Assembly: GCA_903875135.1 (NCBI GenBank)
Contig: CAIQUZ010000024.1
Location: 1-62,462 of the forward strand
From: an uncultured beta proteobacterium
Lineage (GTDB): Bacteria; Pseudomonadota; Gammaproteobacteria; Burkholderiales; Burkholderiaceae
Length of the DNA: 62,462 nt
Direction of reading: 5' to 3'
The notes below the pieces were generated by a model. The model was not told the origin of the DNA and did no database searches. It worked only from the letters and a program-made list of their open reading frames with translations. This document shows positions 1 through 7,955 of this stretch, one piece after another (positions within the stretch are counted from its first letter, which is position 1; the number at the start of each line of letters is the position of its first letter). The position numbers and the translations under genes were made by a program.

Positions 1-432
1 TTAAACAAATCACGCCCTAGCGTCGCAGCTCACGCTCTTGGTATCGCCCGCGCCGCTTTTGAGGATGGTGTTGACTACATTAATGAGCGTCAACAATCTG
101 GTAAAAAAATCATTGAGTTTCAAGGTATTCAATTTCAATTGGCCGATCTTGCCAGTGAACTGTATTTATGTGAATCGCTTCTTTGGTCTCTCGGAAAGTC
201 TGTTGATCATGGCGCGCAGGATTTTGGTACCGAAGCGTCGATTTTGAAATATCGTGCGACTGACGCGGCAATGCGGATTGCTAACGAGGTTGTTGGCTTA
301 TTTGGTGGTTATGGTTACTGTCAGGACTATCGCGCTGAAAGACTAATGCGTGATGCAAAAATCACCCAAATATGGGAAGGCACCAATCAGATTCATCGGC
401 AATTGGTGGGCCGTCATTTTTATCAGAAATAA
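1..432 (+). CDS. acyl-CoA dehydrogenase, 3' part only
   Basis: The reading frame is open from base 1 to the stop at 430-432, so only the C-terminal 143 residues of an acyl-CoA dehydrogenase are present. This is the all-helical FAD domain. The diagnostic end is visible: GLFGGYGY, then RLMRDAKITQIWEGTNQIHR, where the Glu of WEGT aligns with the catalytic base of the short/medium-chain family. These flavoenzymes make the trans-2-enoyl-CoA in beta-oxidation and pass electrons to ETF. A 3-hydroxyacyl-CoA dehydrogenase follows after 11 bp, so an acyl-CoA degradation operon is likely. The substrate chain length cannot be told from this fragment. Confidence 0.93.
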   Translation, partial: LNKSRPSVAAHALGIARAAFEDGVDYINERQQSGKKIIEFQGIQFQLADLASELYLCESLLWSLGKSVDHGAQDFGTEASILKYRATDAAMRIANEVVGLFGGYGYCQDYRAERLMRDAKITQIWEGTNQIHRQLVGRHFYQK

Positions 433-443
433 AAGGAATCTTT

Positions 444-1319
444 ATGTCATCTATTAAAAAAGTGGGGGTCGTTGGTTGTGGGACGATGGGTTCAGGTATT
501 GCCATCGTGAGTGCGCGGGCAGGTTATGAAACTTATGTTGTCGATGCAAATGATAAAAATTTGTCTTCTCTAATAAAGCAAAGCTCCGATTTTTTTAATA
601 AATCAATCGCTAGGGGCAAGATGTCTGCGGATCAATTAGAGCCGACTTTACATCGCCTACACACTAGTACTGTTTTGCAATCCCTTTCAGATTGCGATAT
701 TGTCATAGAGGCAATCTTTGAGGACTTACAGGTAAAACATCAATTATTCGAAAAGTTGAATCAAATATGTCCTAGCCATACTATTTTTGCTTCCAATACT
801 TCTACAATTTCCATTACAGAAATTGCGGGTGGTAGTGGTCGGGATCATCGGTTTGTTGGAATGCATTTTTGCCTCCCGGCTCAACTGATGAAACTTGTTG
901 AGATGTCTCCAGGGCTAAATACTTCTGAAGAAGCTTTTCAAAAAGCTTGGGATTTTTGTGTTTCTCTTGGTCAAACACCAGTAAAAACTCAAGATACCCC
1001 TGGATTTATTTTGAACTATTTTTTAATTCCTTTTAACAATAATGCCATCCGCATGGTTGAGTCAGGCGTTGCTGAACCAGAAGATATTGATAAGGCCATC
1101 AAAACTGCCATGGGCTATGCGATGGGTCCTATGCAATTAATAGACCTAGTTGGTATGGATACCCAAAAGCTTTTATGTCAGGCTATGCATAGCCTGACCA
1201 ATGAGCCAGACTCGGCATGTCCGCCACTTGTTAAGCGAATGATCGCGGCTGGTCATCTGGGCAAAAAATCCGGTAAAGGTTTCTTTACTTACAAAGACTC
1301 TAAAATGTTTGGAGCTTAA
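444..1319 (+). CDS. 3-hydroxyacyl-CoA dehydrogenase (3-hydroxybutyryl-CoA type)
   Basis: A 291-residue NAD-dependent dehydrogenase, the usual length for the single-function 3-hydroxybutyryl-CoA dehydrogenase family. The start at 444 is chosen because AAAAGGA lies 6 bases upstream and the Rossmann motif follows at once (GCGTMG, residues 11-16). An in-frame start further up, at 372, would run into the previous gene. The catalytic dyad His141/Glu153 has the 12-residue spacing of known enzymes, and Ser117-Asn118 (ASNTS) is present. The C-terminal helical domain begins near DTPGFILN. It oxidises 3-hydroxyacyl-CoA to 3-ketoacyl-CoA. The next gene starts 2 bases after its stop. Chain-length preference is unknown. 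Confidence 0.92.
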   Translation: MSSIKKVGVVGCGTMGSGIAIVSARAGYETYVVDANDKNLSSLIKQSSDFFNKSIARGKMSADQLEPTLHRLHTSTVLQSLSDCDIVIEAIFEDLQVKHQLFEKLNQICPSHTIFASNTSTISITEIAGGSGRDHRFVGMHFCLPAQLMKLVEMSPGLNTSEEAFQKAWDFCVSLGQTPVKTQDTPGFILNYFLIPFNNNAIRMVESGVAEPEDIDKAIKTAMGYAMGPMQLIDLVGMDTQKLLCQAMHSLTNEPDSACPPLVKRMIAAGHLGKKSGKGFFTYKDSKMFGA

Positions 1320-1321
1320 TC

Positions 1322-1972
1322 ATGATGCATATTCAGCTTTTAGATACAAAGAATAGTAAGTCTTTTCCAGATGCTGTCCCATTTGCGGTTAACACATCGT
1401 CTGATACTCGAATTCTCATGATCATTGGGGATAGTATTCTTCCCGCGTTTGAACAAATTTCTAATCTTCATCAATTTGATCTGATCCTACTTGAGCTAGA
1501 CTTAGAGTGTCTCGGATACTACACCGGTGAAGAAATGGGGCTTGAAGGGTCTCATGTTTTAGGCTTTGCTCGTTTTCGCATGGGCGACGATCCTCCGACC
1601 CCCTTAATCGAATTGGTAAAACAACCCAACAGTTCTCATACAGCACTCAACCTCGCTAAAACCCTATTTGAAGAACAACAATTGACTGTCGCAGTTTGTT
1701 CTGACACTCCAGGCAGAATTGTTAATCGTTTAATTAGGCCTTACCTCAATGCTGTGATGCGTCGCCTTGATGATGGATTGGCAAGTGCAACTGATATGGA
1801 CCTCACATTGAAGTTAGGTTTGGGTTACCCTGAGGGTCCCCTCAGTTTACTTTCTAGGTCTGGCTTAGCTCATCATGCAAAAGTATCCCAAGTATTATTT
1901 GATGCCCTTGGCAAACCTGAGTTTGCTCCGGCGCGCCGTGCTCGAGTTGCTCTTGATAAGAAAAACTCATGA
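1322..1972 (+). CDS. short 3-hydroxyacyl-CoA dehydrogenase-like protein, probably non-catalytic
   Basis: A 216-residue protein whose second half matches the C-terminal domain of 3-hydroxyacyl-CoA dehydrogenases (SDTPGRIVNR, then KLGLGYPEGPLSLL). The first about 90 residues lack the GxGxxG dinucleotide motif. Where the enzyme has its catalytic His (MHF in the neighbour), this protein reads ARF, although the Glu (LIEL) and Asn (IVNR) positions are kept. It may be a degenerate partner or substrate-binding subunit of the enzyme encoded just upstream. GGAG within the end of the previous gene serves as the ribosome site for the ATG at 1322; a second ATG at 1325 is possible. It overlaps the next gene by 4 bases (ATGA). 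Confidence 0.8.
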   Translation: MMHIQLLDTKNSKSFPDAVPFAVNTSSDTRILMIIGDSILPAFEQISNLHQFDLILLELDLECLGYYTGEEMGLEGSHVLGFARFRMGDDPPTPLIELVKQPNSSHTALNLAKTLFEEQQLTVAVCSDTPGRIVNRLIRPYLNAVMRRLDDGLASATDMDLTLKLGLGYPEGPLSLLSRSGLAHHAKVSQVLFDALGKPEFAPARRARVALDKKNS

Positions 1973-3093
1973 CCGTTCAGCAGTTACCGCTCTCAGATAT
2001 TCAGGTTTTAGACTTCAGTACTTTATTGCCGGGGCCGGTCTGCTCTTTATTACTTGTCGAGGCTGGCGCTGAGGTCATCAAAATAGAAAAACCTGTCGGT
2101 GGGGATGACATGCGCTCCTATAATCCAAAGTCAGACGCGGACAGTGGTAATTTTGTGATTCTTAATCGAGGTAAAAAAAGCTTAGCCTTGGATTTGAAAC
2201 AGCAAGAATCGATTGATTTAATTTACGAGCTAGTTAAAACATGCGATGTTGTGATTGAACAGTTTCGGCCTGGTGTTATGGATCGACTACACCTCGGATT
2301 TGATACTTTAAAGAAGATAAATCCTCGATTAATTTACTGTTCAATTACAGGATATGGGCAAACAGGCCCAATGGCACAGGTAGCTGCCCACGACTTAAAT
2401 TATCTAGCTCAGGCAGGTCTATTGTCACTTGTTGGAGACAAAACAAAATCCCCCAATTTACCCCCTGCTCTTATTGCGGATATTGCAGGTGGGGCATATC
2501 CAGCGTTCATGAACATCTTATTAGCCTTACGTCAAAGAGATTTAACCAATGAGGCAATTCACCTCGATATTGCCATGAGTGAGAACCTCTTTACTTTCAT
2601 GTATTGGGGCATTTCTAATCGTGACTTACTAAAAAAGTCTCCTAACTACTCAGATGACCTGGTGACTGGCGGAACTCCTCGTTACCAAATATATCCCACG
2701 AGTGACCAACGTTTTATTGCCGCTGCTCCACTTGAAGATAAATTCTGGACTCTTTTTTGTGATCTCATACAACTTCCGTCTGAACTCAGAAGCGCTGATG
2801 CATCTGCGATTGATGTGACAGAAAAAGTTGCAGAAATATTTTCATCGCAACCCTCTGCTTATTGGTTATCCCTATTTGAGGGCAAAGATGTCTGTTGTAA
2901 CCTTGTTCTTAATCTAGACGAAGCCATGACGAGTGATCATTTTATAAAACGCTCGGTCTTTCATCATTTCGTAAAAGACGGCCAACAGCAAATGACGGCA
3001 TTGCCAATCCCCATTGCGCCTCAACTTCGTGGTTCGGCAAAAATTGTTCCCTACCCTCGCTTAGGTTCGGATAACTCTGAGTTTTTAAAATAA
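1969..3093 (+). CDS. class III (CaiB/BaiF) CoA-transferase or acyl-CoA racemase
   Basis: A 374-residue member of CoA-transferase family III. N-terminal LDFSTLLPGPVCS and AGAEVIKIEKP, then NRGKKSLALDLK and ITGYGQTGP, are family landmarks. HDLNYLAQAG places His141, and ADIAGG places Asp171. A His and Asp 30 residues apart is the arrangement of 2-methylacyl-CoA racemases (His126/Asp156 in the mycobacterial enzyme), and the Asp is also the acylated residue in CoA-transferases. It therefore either transfers CoA between acids or epimerises a 2-methyl branch so the chain can enter beta-oxidation. It is last in the cluster, overlaps the preceding gene by 4 bases and is followed by a terminator. Confidence 0.88.
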   Translation: MTVQQLPLSDIQVLDFSTLLPGPVCSLLLVEAGAEVIKIEKPVGGDDMRSYNPKSDADSGNFVILNRGKKSLALDLKQQESIDLIYELVKTCDVVIEQFRPGVMDRLHLGFDTLKKINPRLIYCSITGYGQTGPMAQVAAHDLNYLAQAGLLSLVGDKTKSPNLPPALIADIAGGAYPAFMNILLALRQRDLTNEAIHLDIAMSENLFTFMYWGISNRDLLKKSPNYSDDLVTGGTPRYQIYPTSDQRFIAAAPLEDKFWTLFCDLIQLPSELRSADASAIDVTEKVAEIFSSQPSAYWLSLFEGKDVCCNLVLNLDEAMTSDHFIKRSVFHHFVKDGQQQMTALPIPIAPQLRGSAKIVPYPRLGSDNSEFLK

Positions 3094-3118
3094 AAAAGCA
3101 CCGCAGAGCGGTGCTTTT
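3094..3118. terminator. bidirectional intrinsic terminator
   Basis: A perfect 11-bp stem (AAAAGCACCGC at 3094-3104, GCGGTGCTTTT at 3108-3118) with a 3-base loop. It has A-runs on the left and T-runs on the right, so it reads as a terminator on both strands. It sits between two convergent genes, right after the CoA-transferase stop and 18 bases from the OmpA-like stop. Confidence 0.9.
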
Positions 3119-3135
3119 AAACAACATCGACTTGA

Positions 3136-3831
3136 TTAGTTGGTCGTCGGTTTTGCAAAACCATCAAACTTCACTTCTACACGACGGTTAGGAGCTTCAC
3201 AAACTGTTCGTGAAACGGGGCGGCCGTTAATTTTCATGCCATTGCATGAAGCAGGACTAACAACATAGTTGGTTGAACCATAACCTTCATGTGTCATTTT
3301 TGAAGCAGGCACACCTTTTGCAGCTAAATAATCGTTAACACTTTTGGCACGGTTTTTAGACAAAGGCGTGTTGATTTTTTCCCCACCCTGTGAATCTGTA
3401 TATCCAGAAATCTTTAAGCTCGTTAAGTCGTAGCTAGCAAGCTTTGCATATGCTGTATCTAAAATCTGCTTACCCTTTGGCGTAATGACTGCTGAACCTA
3501 AAGCGTAAGCACCATCAGCACCTAAAGTGAACACACCTGAAACAGGCTGTCTTGTTTGTACAACTGCCTGTTGAACTGGTGCAGGAGCTGGTTTAGCAAC
3601 CACAGGTACAGGAGCACCATCACATAATGCATTCGCTGTTGCTGGAGTCCAAAAGTTGTCTCTCCAACAGAGTTCGTCAGTCCCATTTTTCCAAACGGAG
3701 CCATTTGCTGCGCCACTCCAGTTATCGTTTGCGGGTTGTTTGTTCTGTTCATACGCAATGGGTGCTGCTTGAGTTGCGCCCATTAATGAGGCAAGCGCTA
3801 ACGCCGTGCCAAATTTGCCAAAATTGTTCAT
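3136..3831 (-). CDS. OmpA-family outer-membrane protein
   Basis: A 231-residue secreted protein. The N-terminus is a signal peptide ending around GATQAAP. The middle is short and Ala/Pro-rich (KPAPAPVQQAV), and the C-terminal half is an OmpA-type peptidoglycan-binding domain (ISGYTDSQGG, LSKNRAKSVNDYL, ending PNRRVEVKF). The Arg and Asp used to hold diaminopimelate in this family are present. There is no room for the eight-stranded barrel of classical OmpA, so this is probably a peptidoglycan-associated envelope protein. A strong AGGAGG lies 6-7 bases before the ATG, suggesting high expression. Confidence 0.9.
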   Translation of the reverse strand: MNNFGKFGTALALASLMGATQAAPIAYEQNKQPANDNWSGAANGSVWKNGTDELCWRDNFWTPATANALCDGAPVPVVAKPAPAPVQQAVVQTRQPVSGVFTLGADGAYALGSAVITPKGKQILDTAYAKLASYDLTSLKISGYTDSQGGEKINTPLSKNRAKSVNDYLAAKGVPASKMTHEGYGSTNYVVSPASCNGMKINGRPVSRTVCEAPNRRVEVKFDGFAKPTTN

Positions 3832-4144
3832 GCAAATCCTCCTAGTTTTAAAATAATATACTTCAATGAGTACATCCGAAAAAATAACATATTAATTGTT
3901 ACTATTCGATACCATGCTTGTAATAAACTGTTTTTAATGATAATTTCTACTTTAGACTTGATTTATGTCGTTGTTTTCGCACAACCAAAGACTATTTGGT
4001 GCGGATTTTTTCCCCTCTGTTTTTTATACAAAATAAGGATTTATATAGAAAATCCCCCGTGTGCGATCCGGTTTTGTCGTTGATTCATGCGCAGTCATCA
4101 AAACAATAATAAAATAGTCGATTAATTGACCAACTTTTGAGTAT
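3832..4144. other. AT-rich intergenic region between divergent genes
   Basis: This 313-bp gap separates the divergent OmpA-like and desaturase genes and should hold both promoters. I see no reliable -35/-10 pair. The only structure noted is a short inverted repeat, ACCAAA at 3984-3989 and TTTGGT at 3995-4000 with a 5-base loop, followed by a run of six T. It might be an operator or a weak hairpin. No convincing coding sequence was seen. Confidence 0.4.
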
Positions 4145-5263
4145 ATGACGATAAATAACTTAAATACAGCCCCATCAATCGGTTTGCAACCAATTCCGGA
4201 AGGGTTGCCTATTCCGAATCGCAAAGTGATTCGTGGCTGGATTGAGCCTTTTGCAGAAAAGCAAACTTTAAAAGCTATCGGGCTTCTTGGGATGGATATT
4301 GGCATCTGGTTCGCGTTGATCGCTGGAGTTGTTTTTATAGACAACTTGCTTGTCAAAATTGTTTTAGGGAACATTGCTGGGTTTTGGATTGGGCGGCTAT
4401 TTATTCTGGGTCATGATGCATGTCATCAAAGCTATACACCCCATCGAGAACTGAATAAAATTTTAGGTCGGATTGCGTTTTTACCATCTTTAACACCATT
4501 TAGTCTTTGGGAAGTGGGTCATAATGTCGTTCACCATGGTCAAACGAATCTGAAAGGATTTGACTTTGTTTGGGCTCCTGCGAGTTTAGAAGAGTTTAGG
4601 GCGATGCCGATGTGGCGTCAAAATCTTGAGCGTATTTATCGTAGTGGATGGGGCCCAGTTATTTATTACATCTTAGAAATTTGGTGGAATAAAATGTTCT
4701 TCCCAAGTCGTAAGCACATGCCTTCGACGAGAAAAGTCTTCAAAAAAGATAGTATGTTATGTGCTGCCTTTGGCGTCGTATGGTTGGCTTCATTAACCTA
4801 TCTAGCGATTGCAACAAACCAGTCTATCTTTACCATCATTTTCTGTGGGTTTGTTATTCCATATTTGTTTTGGAATGGCATGATTGGGTGGGTGGTTTAT
4901 GTTCACCATACGCATCCGAGTGTTTCTTGGTACGACAACAAATCAGAGTGGCTACGCGCTCAACCGTTTGTTTCTACAACGGTCCACTTAACCTTTAAAT
5001 ATCATTTTGGCTCGCTGTTGCATCACATTATGGAACATACTGCTCACCACGTTGATATGGGCGTTCCTCTTTATCAGCTTTGTAATGCCCAGGATAAGCT
5101 GGAAGAGCTATTGCCTGGAAGAGTCATTAAACAGCCATTTTCTTGGTCTTGGTATTTCGAAACGGCTAAATTGTGTAAATTGTATGATTTTAAAAACAAG
5201 CACTGGCTCGATTTTGATGGTAATAAGACCGCCGAGTCGATAAAAGTAGTCCTATCGGAGTAA
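4145..5263 (+). CDS. membrane fatty acid desaturase
   Basis: A 372-residue integral membrane desaturase of the delta-12/omega type. All three histidine boxes that hold the di-iron centre are present: GHDACH, GHNVVHH and EHTAHH. Hydrophobic segments lie around residues 45-90 and 205-245. It would introduce a double bond into acyl chains of membrane lipids or acyl carriers, using oxygen and an external electron donor. The regiospecificity cannot be read from sequence. The ATG has only a weak GAG just upstream. It stands alone, with no electron-transfer partner gene beside it. Confidence 0.9.
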   Translation: MTINNLNTAPSIGLQPIPEGLPIPNRKVIRGWIEPFAEKQTLKAIGLLGMDIGIWFALIAGVVFIDNLLVKIVLGNIAGFWIGRLFILGHDACHQSYTPHRELNKILGRIAFLPSLTPFSLWEVGHNVVHHGQTNLKGFDFVWAPASLEEFRAMPMWRQNLERIYRSGWGPVIYYILEIWWNKMFFPSRKHMPSTRKVFKKDSMLCAAFGVVWLASLTYLAIATNQSIFTIIFCGFVIPYLFWNGMIGWVVYVHHTHPSVSWYDNKSEWLRAQPFVSTTVHLTFKYHFGSLLHHIMEHTAHHVDMGVPLYQLCNAQDKLEELLPGRVIKQPFSWSWYFETAKLCKLYDFKNKHWLDFDGNKTAESIKVVLSE

Positions 5264-5322
5264 ATTGGGTACTGTTCGGAATATGAGTTAAAATAATAGT
5301 TTTGTTGCTTAGGCAGTAAATT

Positions 5323-5514
5323 ATGACCACAAGTACAACTACAACTACAAACTCTGAGACCACCAGCCAATCTCTTAAGTTCTGCTCTTCATGCAGTAGA
5401 GAGAAGCGTCTTGATGGAGGAACTTGGATCCCCACGAGTAATCGTAAACAACGCTGGATTTGTGCTAGCTGTTTGTATAATCGAACTCACAGAACCGGTG
5501 CTATCAAAGCTTAA
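5323..5514 (+). CDS. small Thr-rich protein with two CxxC pairs
   Basis: A 63-residue protein I do not recognise as a named family. The first about 17 residues are almost all Thr/Ser, followed by KFCSSCSREKR and WICASCLYNRTHRTG. The two CxxC pairs, 26 residues apart, look like a four-Cys zinc ribbon. The basic residues around them would suit nucleic-acid or ribosome contact, which is inference. AGG lies 10 bases before the ATG. It is convergent with the MBL-fold gene, with 16 bases between them. I think it is a real gene because the Cys pattern is ordered and the surrounding gap would otherwise be empty. Confidence 0.7.
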   Translation: MTTSTTTTTNSETTSQSLKFCSSCSREKRLDGGTWIPTSNRKQRWICASCLYNRTHRTGAIKA

Positions 5515-5530
5515 CTTCTTTTACCTTCGA

Positions 5531-6172
5531 TTAATCGACTAAGTAAGGGTTGTAAAGTTTTTCATAGCCAAAGGTTGATGTTTCCCCATGGCCGGGTACA
5601 AAAGTGATGTCATCACCCATCGGCAGTAATTTTTCTTTAATCGACTTGATCAGGTCTTGGTGATTTCCGCGTGGAAAATCTGTTCTTCCAATGGATCCGG
5701 CAAATAAAACATCCCCAACGACCGCCACTCTTGAAGCCAAGTCGACAAAAACAACATGGCCAGGTGTGTGGCCTGGGCAATGAACCACTTCTAAAGACTG
5801 ATTTCCAATCTGTATTTGATCACCATCATTTAACCATTTAGATGGTATAAAACTTTTCCCCAGGTGGGTAAACTCAAACCTTTTGGCTTGTTCTGGTAAT
5901 TGATCTATCCAAAAAGCATCCTCGAAGTGAGGACCATAAATTGGCACATTTAAGATTGTGGCTAATTCTTTTGCCGCGGAGCAATGATCGACATGCCCAT
6001 GAGTTACTAAGACCTGTTCAATAACTACCTTTAATTCGGTAATCGCAGCAAAAATTTTTTCTAAGTCTCCGCCTGGGTCTACAACCGCAGCCTTCATTGT
6101 CTGATCACAGACTAAAACTGTACAATTTTGCTCAAACGGAGTAACAGGAATAATAGCAACTTTTAGTGTCAT
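5531..6172 (-). CDS. MBL-fold metallo-hydrolase (glyoxalase II-like)
   Basis: A 213-residue metallo-beta-lactamase-fold hydrolase. The metal motif HGHVDH is at residues 58-63, with later ligands in HCPGHTPGH, VVGDVLF and VPGHGE. Length and motifs match the small YcbL-type glyoxalase II-like group, which hydrolyses thioesters such as S-lactoylglutathione. The C-terminal glutathione-binding domain of classical GloB is absent, so the true substrate is uncertain. It is divergent from the glycine riboswitch and gcv operon. Confidence 0.88.
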   Translation of the reverse strand: MTLKVAIIPVTPFEQNCTVLVCDQTMKAAVVDPGGDLEKIFAAITELKVVIEQVLVTHGHVDHCSAAKELATILNVPIYGPHFEDAFWIDQLPEQAKRFEFTHLGKSFIPSKWLNDGDQIQIGNQSLEVVHCPGHTPGHVVFVDLASRVAVVGDVLFAGSIGRTDFPRGNHQDLIKSIKEKLLPMGDDITFVPGHGETSTFGYEKLYNPYLVD

Positions 6173-6255
6173 TAAAATATCATACCAAGCATTTACATGA
6201 ATAATATTTTTCTATCTTGTCATCTATTGTTTAATTTTTCAGGTTAAACTAATCA

Positions 6256-6420
6256 TGTTGATAGGAGAGAGTGCGTATCACCGCCGAAGGCGCAGTGCCC
6301 ATGAACGCTCAGGCAAAAGGACTATCAACACCAACACTCTGGAGAGCGGCATTTAATTGCCCACCGAAGGGGCTAACACTCAAATGAGTGCAATCTCTCA
6401 GGTATCAAGGACAGGGGGGC
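6256..6420 (+). promoter_or_regulatory. tandem glycine riboswitch
   Basis: Two consecutive glycine aptamers in the leader of gcvT. Aptamer 1 is closed by a 9-bp stem (TGTTGATAG 6256-6264 with CTATCAACA 6322-6330) and carries GGAGAG, CGCCGAAGG and CTCAGGCAAAAGGAC. Aptamer 2 (about 6331-6420) carries GGAGAG, CACCGAAGGGG and CTCTCAGGTATCAAGGACAG. In proteobacteria this class usually turns on glycine cleavage genes when glycine binds. Only 25 bases separate aptamer 2 from the gcvT ATG, with no T-run, so control of translation initiation looks more likely than termination. Confidence 0.95.
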
Positions 6421-6445
6421 ATTTGTCAGGGACTAGTTCGTCTTA

Positions 6446-7555
6446 ATGTCGCAACATACACTTTTTCACGAGAAGCATCTTCATCTTGGGGCCAAAATGA
6501 TTGATTTTGGTGGATGGGACATGCCGATTCATTATGGATCTCAGGTTGGTGAACACCTTCATACGAGATCTGATACCAGTCTTTTTGATGTGTCTCACAT
6601 GGCCGTTCTTGATTGTTTTGGTAGCAATGCTCCAGACTTTTTAAGATATGTATTAGCCAACAATATCGATAAGCTAATAACTGTTGGTCAAGGTCTTTAC
6701 TCATGCATGCTCAATCATGAAGGTGGAATCATCGATGATTTAATTGTGTATCGATTACCTGATCGTTTTCGTTTAGTGATTAATGCCTCAACAGCGATAA
6801 CGGACGTTTCTTGGTTAGAGCAACAAGCATTGACATTTAAAGATCTGACATTAATTCCGCGTCGCTCTGATATGCCTCTTAGTCGTGACCCTGAGGTTCT
6901 ATTGGCAGTTCAAGGCCCAAATGCTGAAGAGGCAATTTGTCAGATTTTTCCGGCGTTTAAAGAAAAGCTTCAGCAACTTCCCTATTTTCATGCTGTTACT
7001 CTTTCTACCTTATTTGGTCAACTGATGATTTCGCGAACGGGTTACACCGGTGAGGATGGCTTTGAGCTCAGCGTATCTTTTAACAGGGGTCATGAGCTCT
7101 GGGATTGTTTATTGAGCCAAGGAATACAACCTGCAGGATTAGGGGCGCGAGATACTTTACGGATCGAAGCGGGTTACAACTTATATGGGCAAGATATGAA
7201 TTCCTCTGTCAGCCCCTTTGATTGCGGCCTGAGTTGGACTGTTGACTTAAAAAGTCCACGGGACTTTATTGGGAAATCTGCTCTCATTACCCTTGGGCAG
7301 CAATTTGATTTTTTAGGACTGGTACTTTTAGGTAAAGGCGTCTTAAGAAGTCACCAGAAAGTTCTAACTCTCTTAGGTGATGGTGAAATCACGTCCGGAA
7401 CATATAGTCCTTCTATTGAAAAATCAATTGCTTTAGCCCGCCTCCCAAAAGGCCAAATAATCGGCTCAACGGTTCATGTTCTTATTCGCGATCAAACCCA
7501 TGATGTCCAGATAGTAAAACCAGCATTTTTTCGTCACGGTCAATCCCTTATTTAA
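6446..7555 (+). CDS. gcvT: glycine cleavage system T protein (aminomethyltransferase)
   Basis: A 369-residue T protein. It takes the aminomethyl group from the lipoyl arm of GcvH and, with tetrahydrofolate, makes 5,10-methylene-THF and ammonia. The N-terminus (LFHEKHLHLGAKMIDFGGWD) and SLFDVSHM are typical, as are RTGYTGEDGFELS and the C-terminal beta-barrel domain from about residue 280. The start at 6446 gives the expected N-terminus. The nearest purine-rich stretch (CAGGGAC) is some 12 bases upstream, so initiation may depend on the riboswitch fold. First gene of gcvTHP. Confidence 0.97.
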   Translation: MSQHTLFHEKHLHLGAKMIDFGGWDMPIHYGSQVGEHLHTRSDTSLFDVSHMAVLDCFGSNAPDFLRYVLANNIDKLITVGQGLYSCMLNHEGGIIDDLIVYRLPDRFRLVINASTAITDVSWLEQQALTFKDLTLIPRRSDMPLSRDPEVLLAVQGPNAEEAICQIFPAFKEKLQQLPYFHAVTLSTLFGQLMISRTGYTGEDGFELSVSFNRGHELWDCLLSQGIQPAGLGARDTLRIEAGYNLYGQDMNSSVSPFDCGLSWTVDLKSPRDFIGKSALITLGQQFDFLGLVLLGKGVLRSHQKVLTLLGDGEITSGTYSPSIEKSIALARLPKGQIIGSTVHVLIRDQTHDVQIVKPAFFRHGQSLI

Positions 7556-7571
7556 CCTTTAGGAACTCCTT

Positions 7572-7952
7572 ATGTCTTCTCCAGAAAATCTTCATTACGC
7601 CACATCTCATGAATGGTGTCTCTTAAACCAAGACGGAACCTATTCTGTCGGTATTACACATCATGCCCAAGATGCTCTTGGAGATATCGTTTTTATCGAA
7701 TTACCTAAAGTGGGTCAAGTTGTTCATGCCAAATCCAATTGTGCCGTTGTTGAGTCGGTTAAAGCTGCCAGCGATATTTATGCTCCCCTCAGTGGAGAAA
7801 TTACCGCCGTTAATGACCTTCTCACTCAGACACCTGAATTAATCAATTCGGACCCATATAGTTCTTGGTTCTTTAAAATAAAACCGACAAATTCTGACGA
7901 ATTAAAAGACTTGTTGGACTCAAACGCCTATGCAGCTTCAATCGGTGAATAA
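7572..7952 (+). CDS. gcvH: glycine cleavage system H protein
   Basis: A 126-residue lipoyl carrier. The lipoylated lysine is Lys64 in [10 protein letters not shown]. The hybrid-motif fold is complete ([26 protein letters not shown], then [11 protein letters not shown]). It shuttles the aminomethyl group from GcvP to GcvT and the dihydrolipoyl form to lipoamide dehydrogenase, which is not in this window. It begins 16 bases after gcvT with AGGA upstream, and gcvP follows after 3 bases. Confidence 0.97.
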   Translation: MSSPENLHYATSHEWCLLNQDGTYSVGITHHAQDALGDIVFIELPKVGQVVHAKSNCAVVESVKAASDIYAPLSGEITAVNDLLTQTPELINSDPYSSWFFKIKPTNSDELKDLLDSNAYAASIGE

Positions 7953-7955
7953 CTG

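Noticed and set aside
4024..4374. 116-codon frame on the minus strand opposite the desaturase start
   Set aside because: Antisense to a clear desaturase with all His boxes; no recognisable domain and no ribosome site.
5527..5538. 12-bp palindrome TCGATTAATCGA between the CxxC protein and MBL-fold genes
   Set aside because: No loop and no T-run, so not a terminator; part of it lies within the stop region of the MBL-fold gene.
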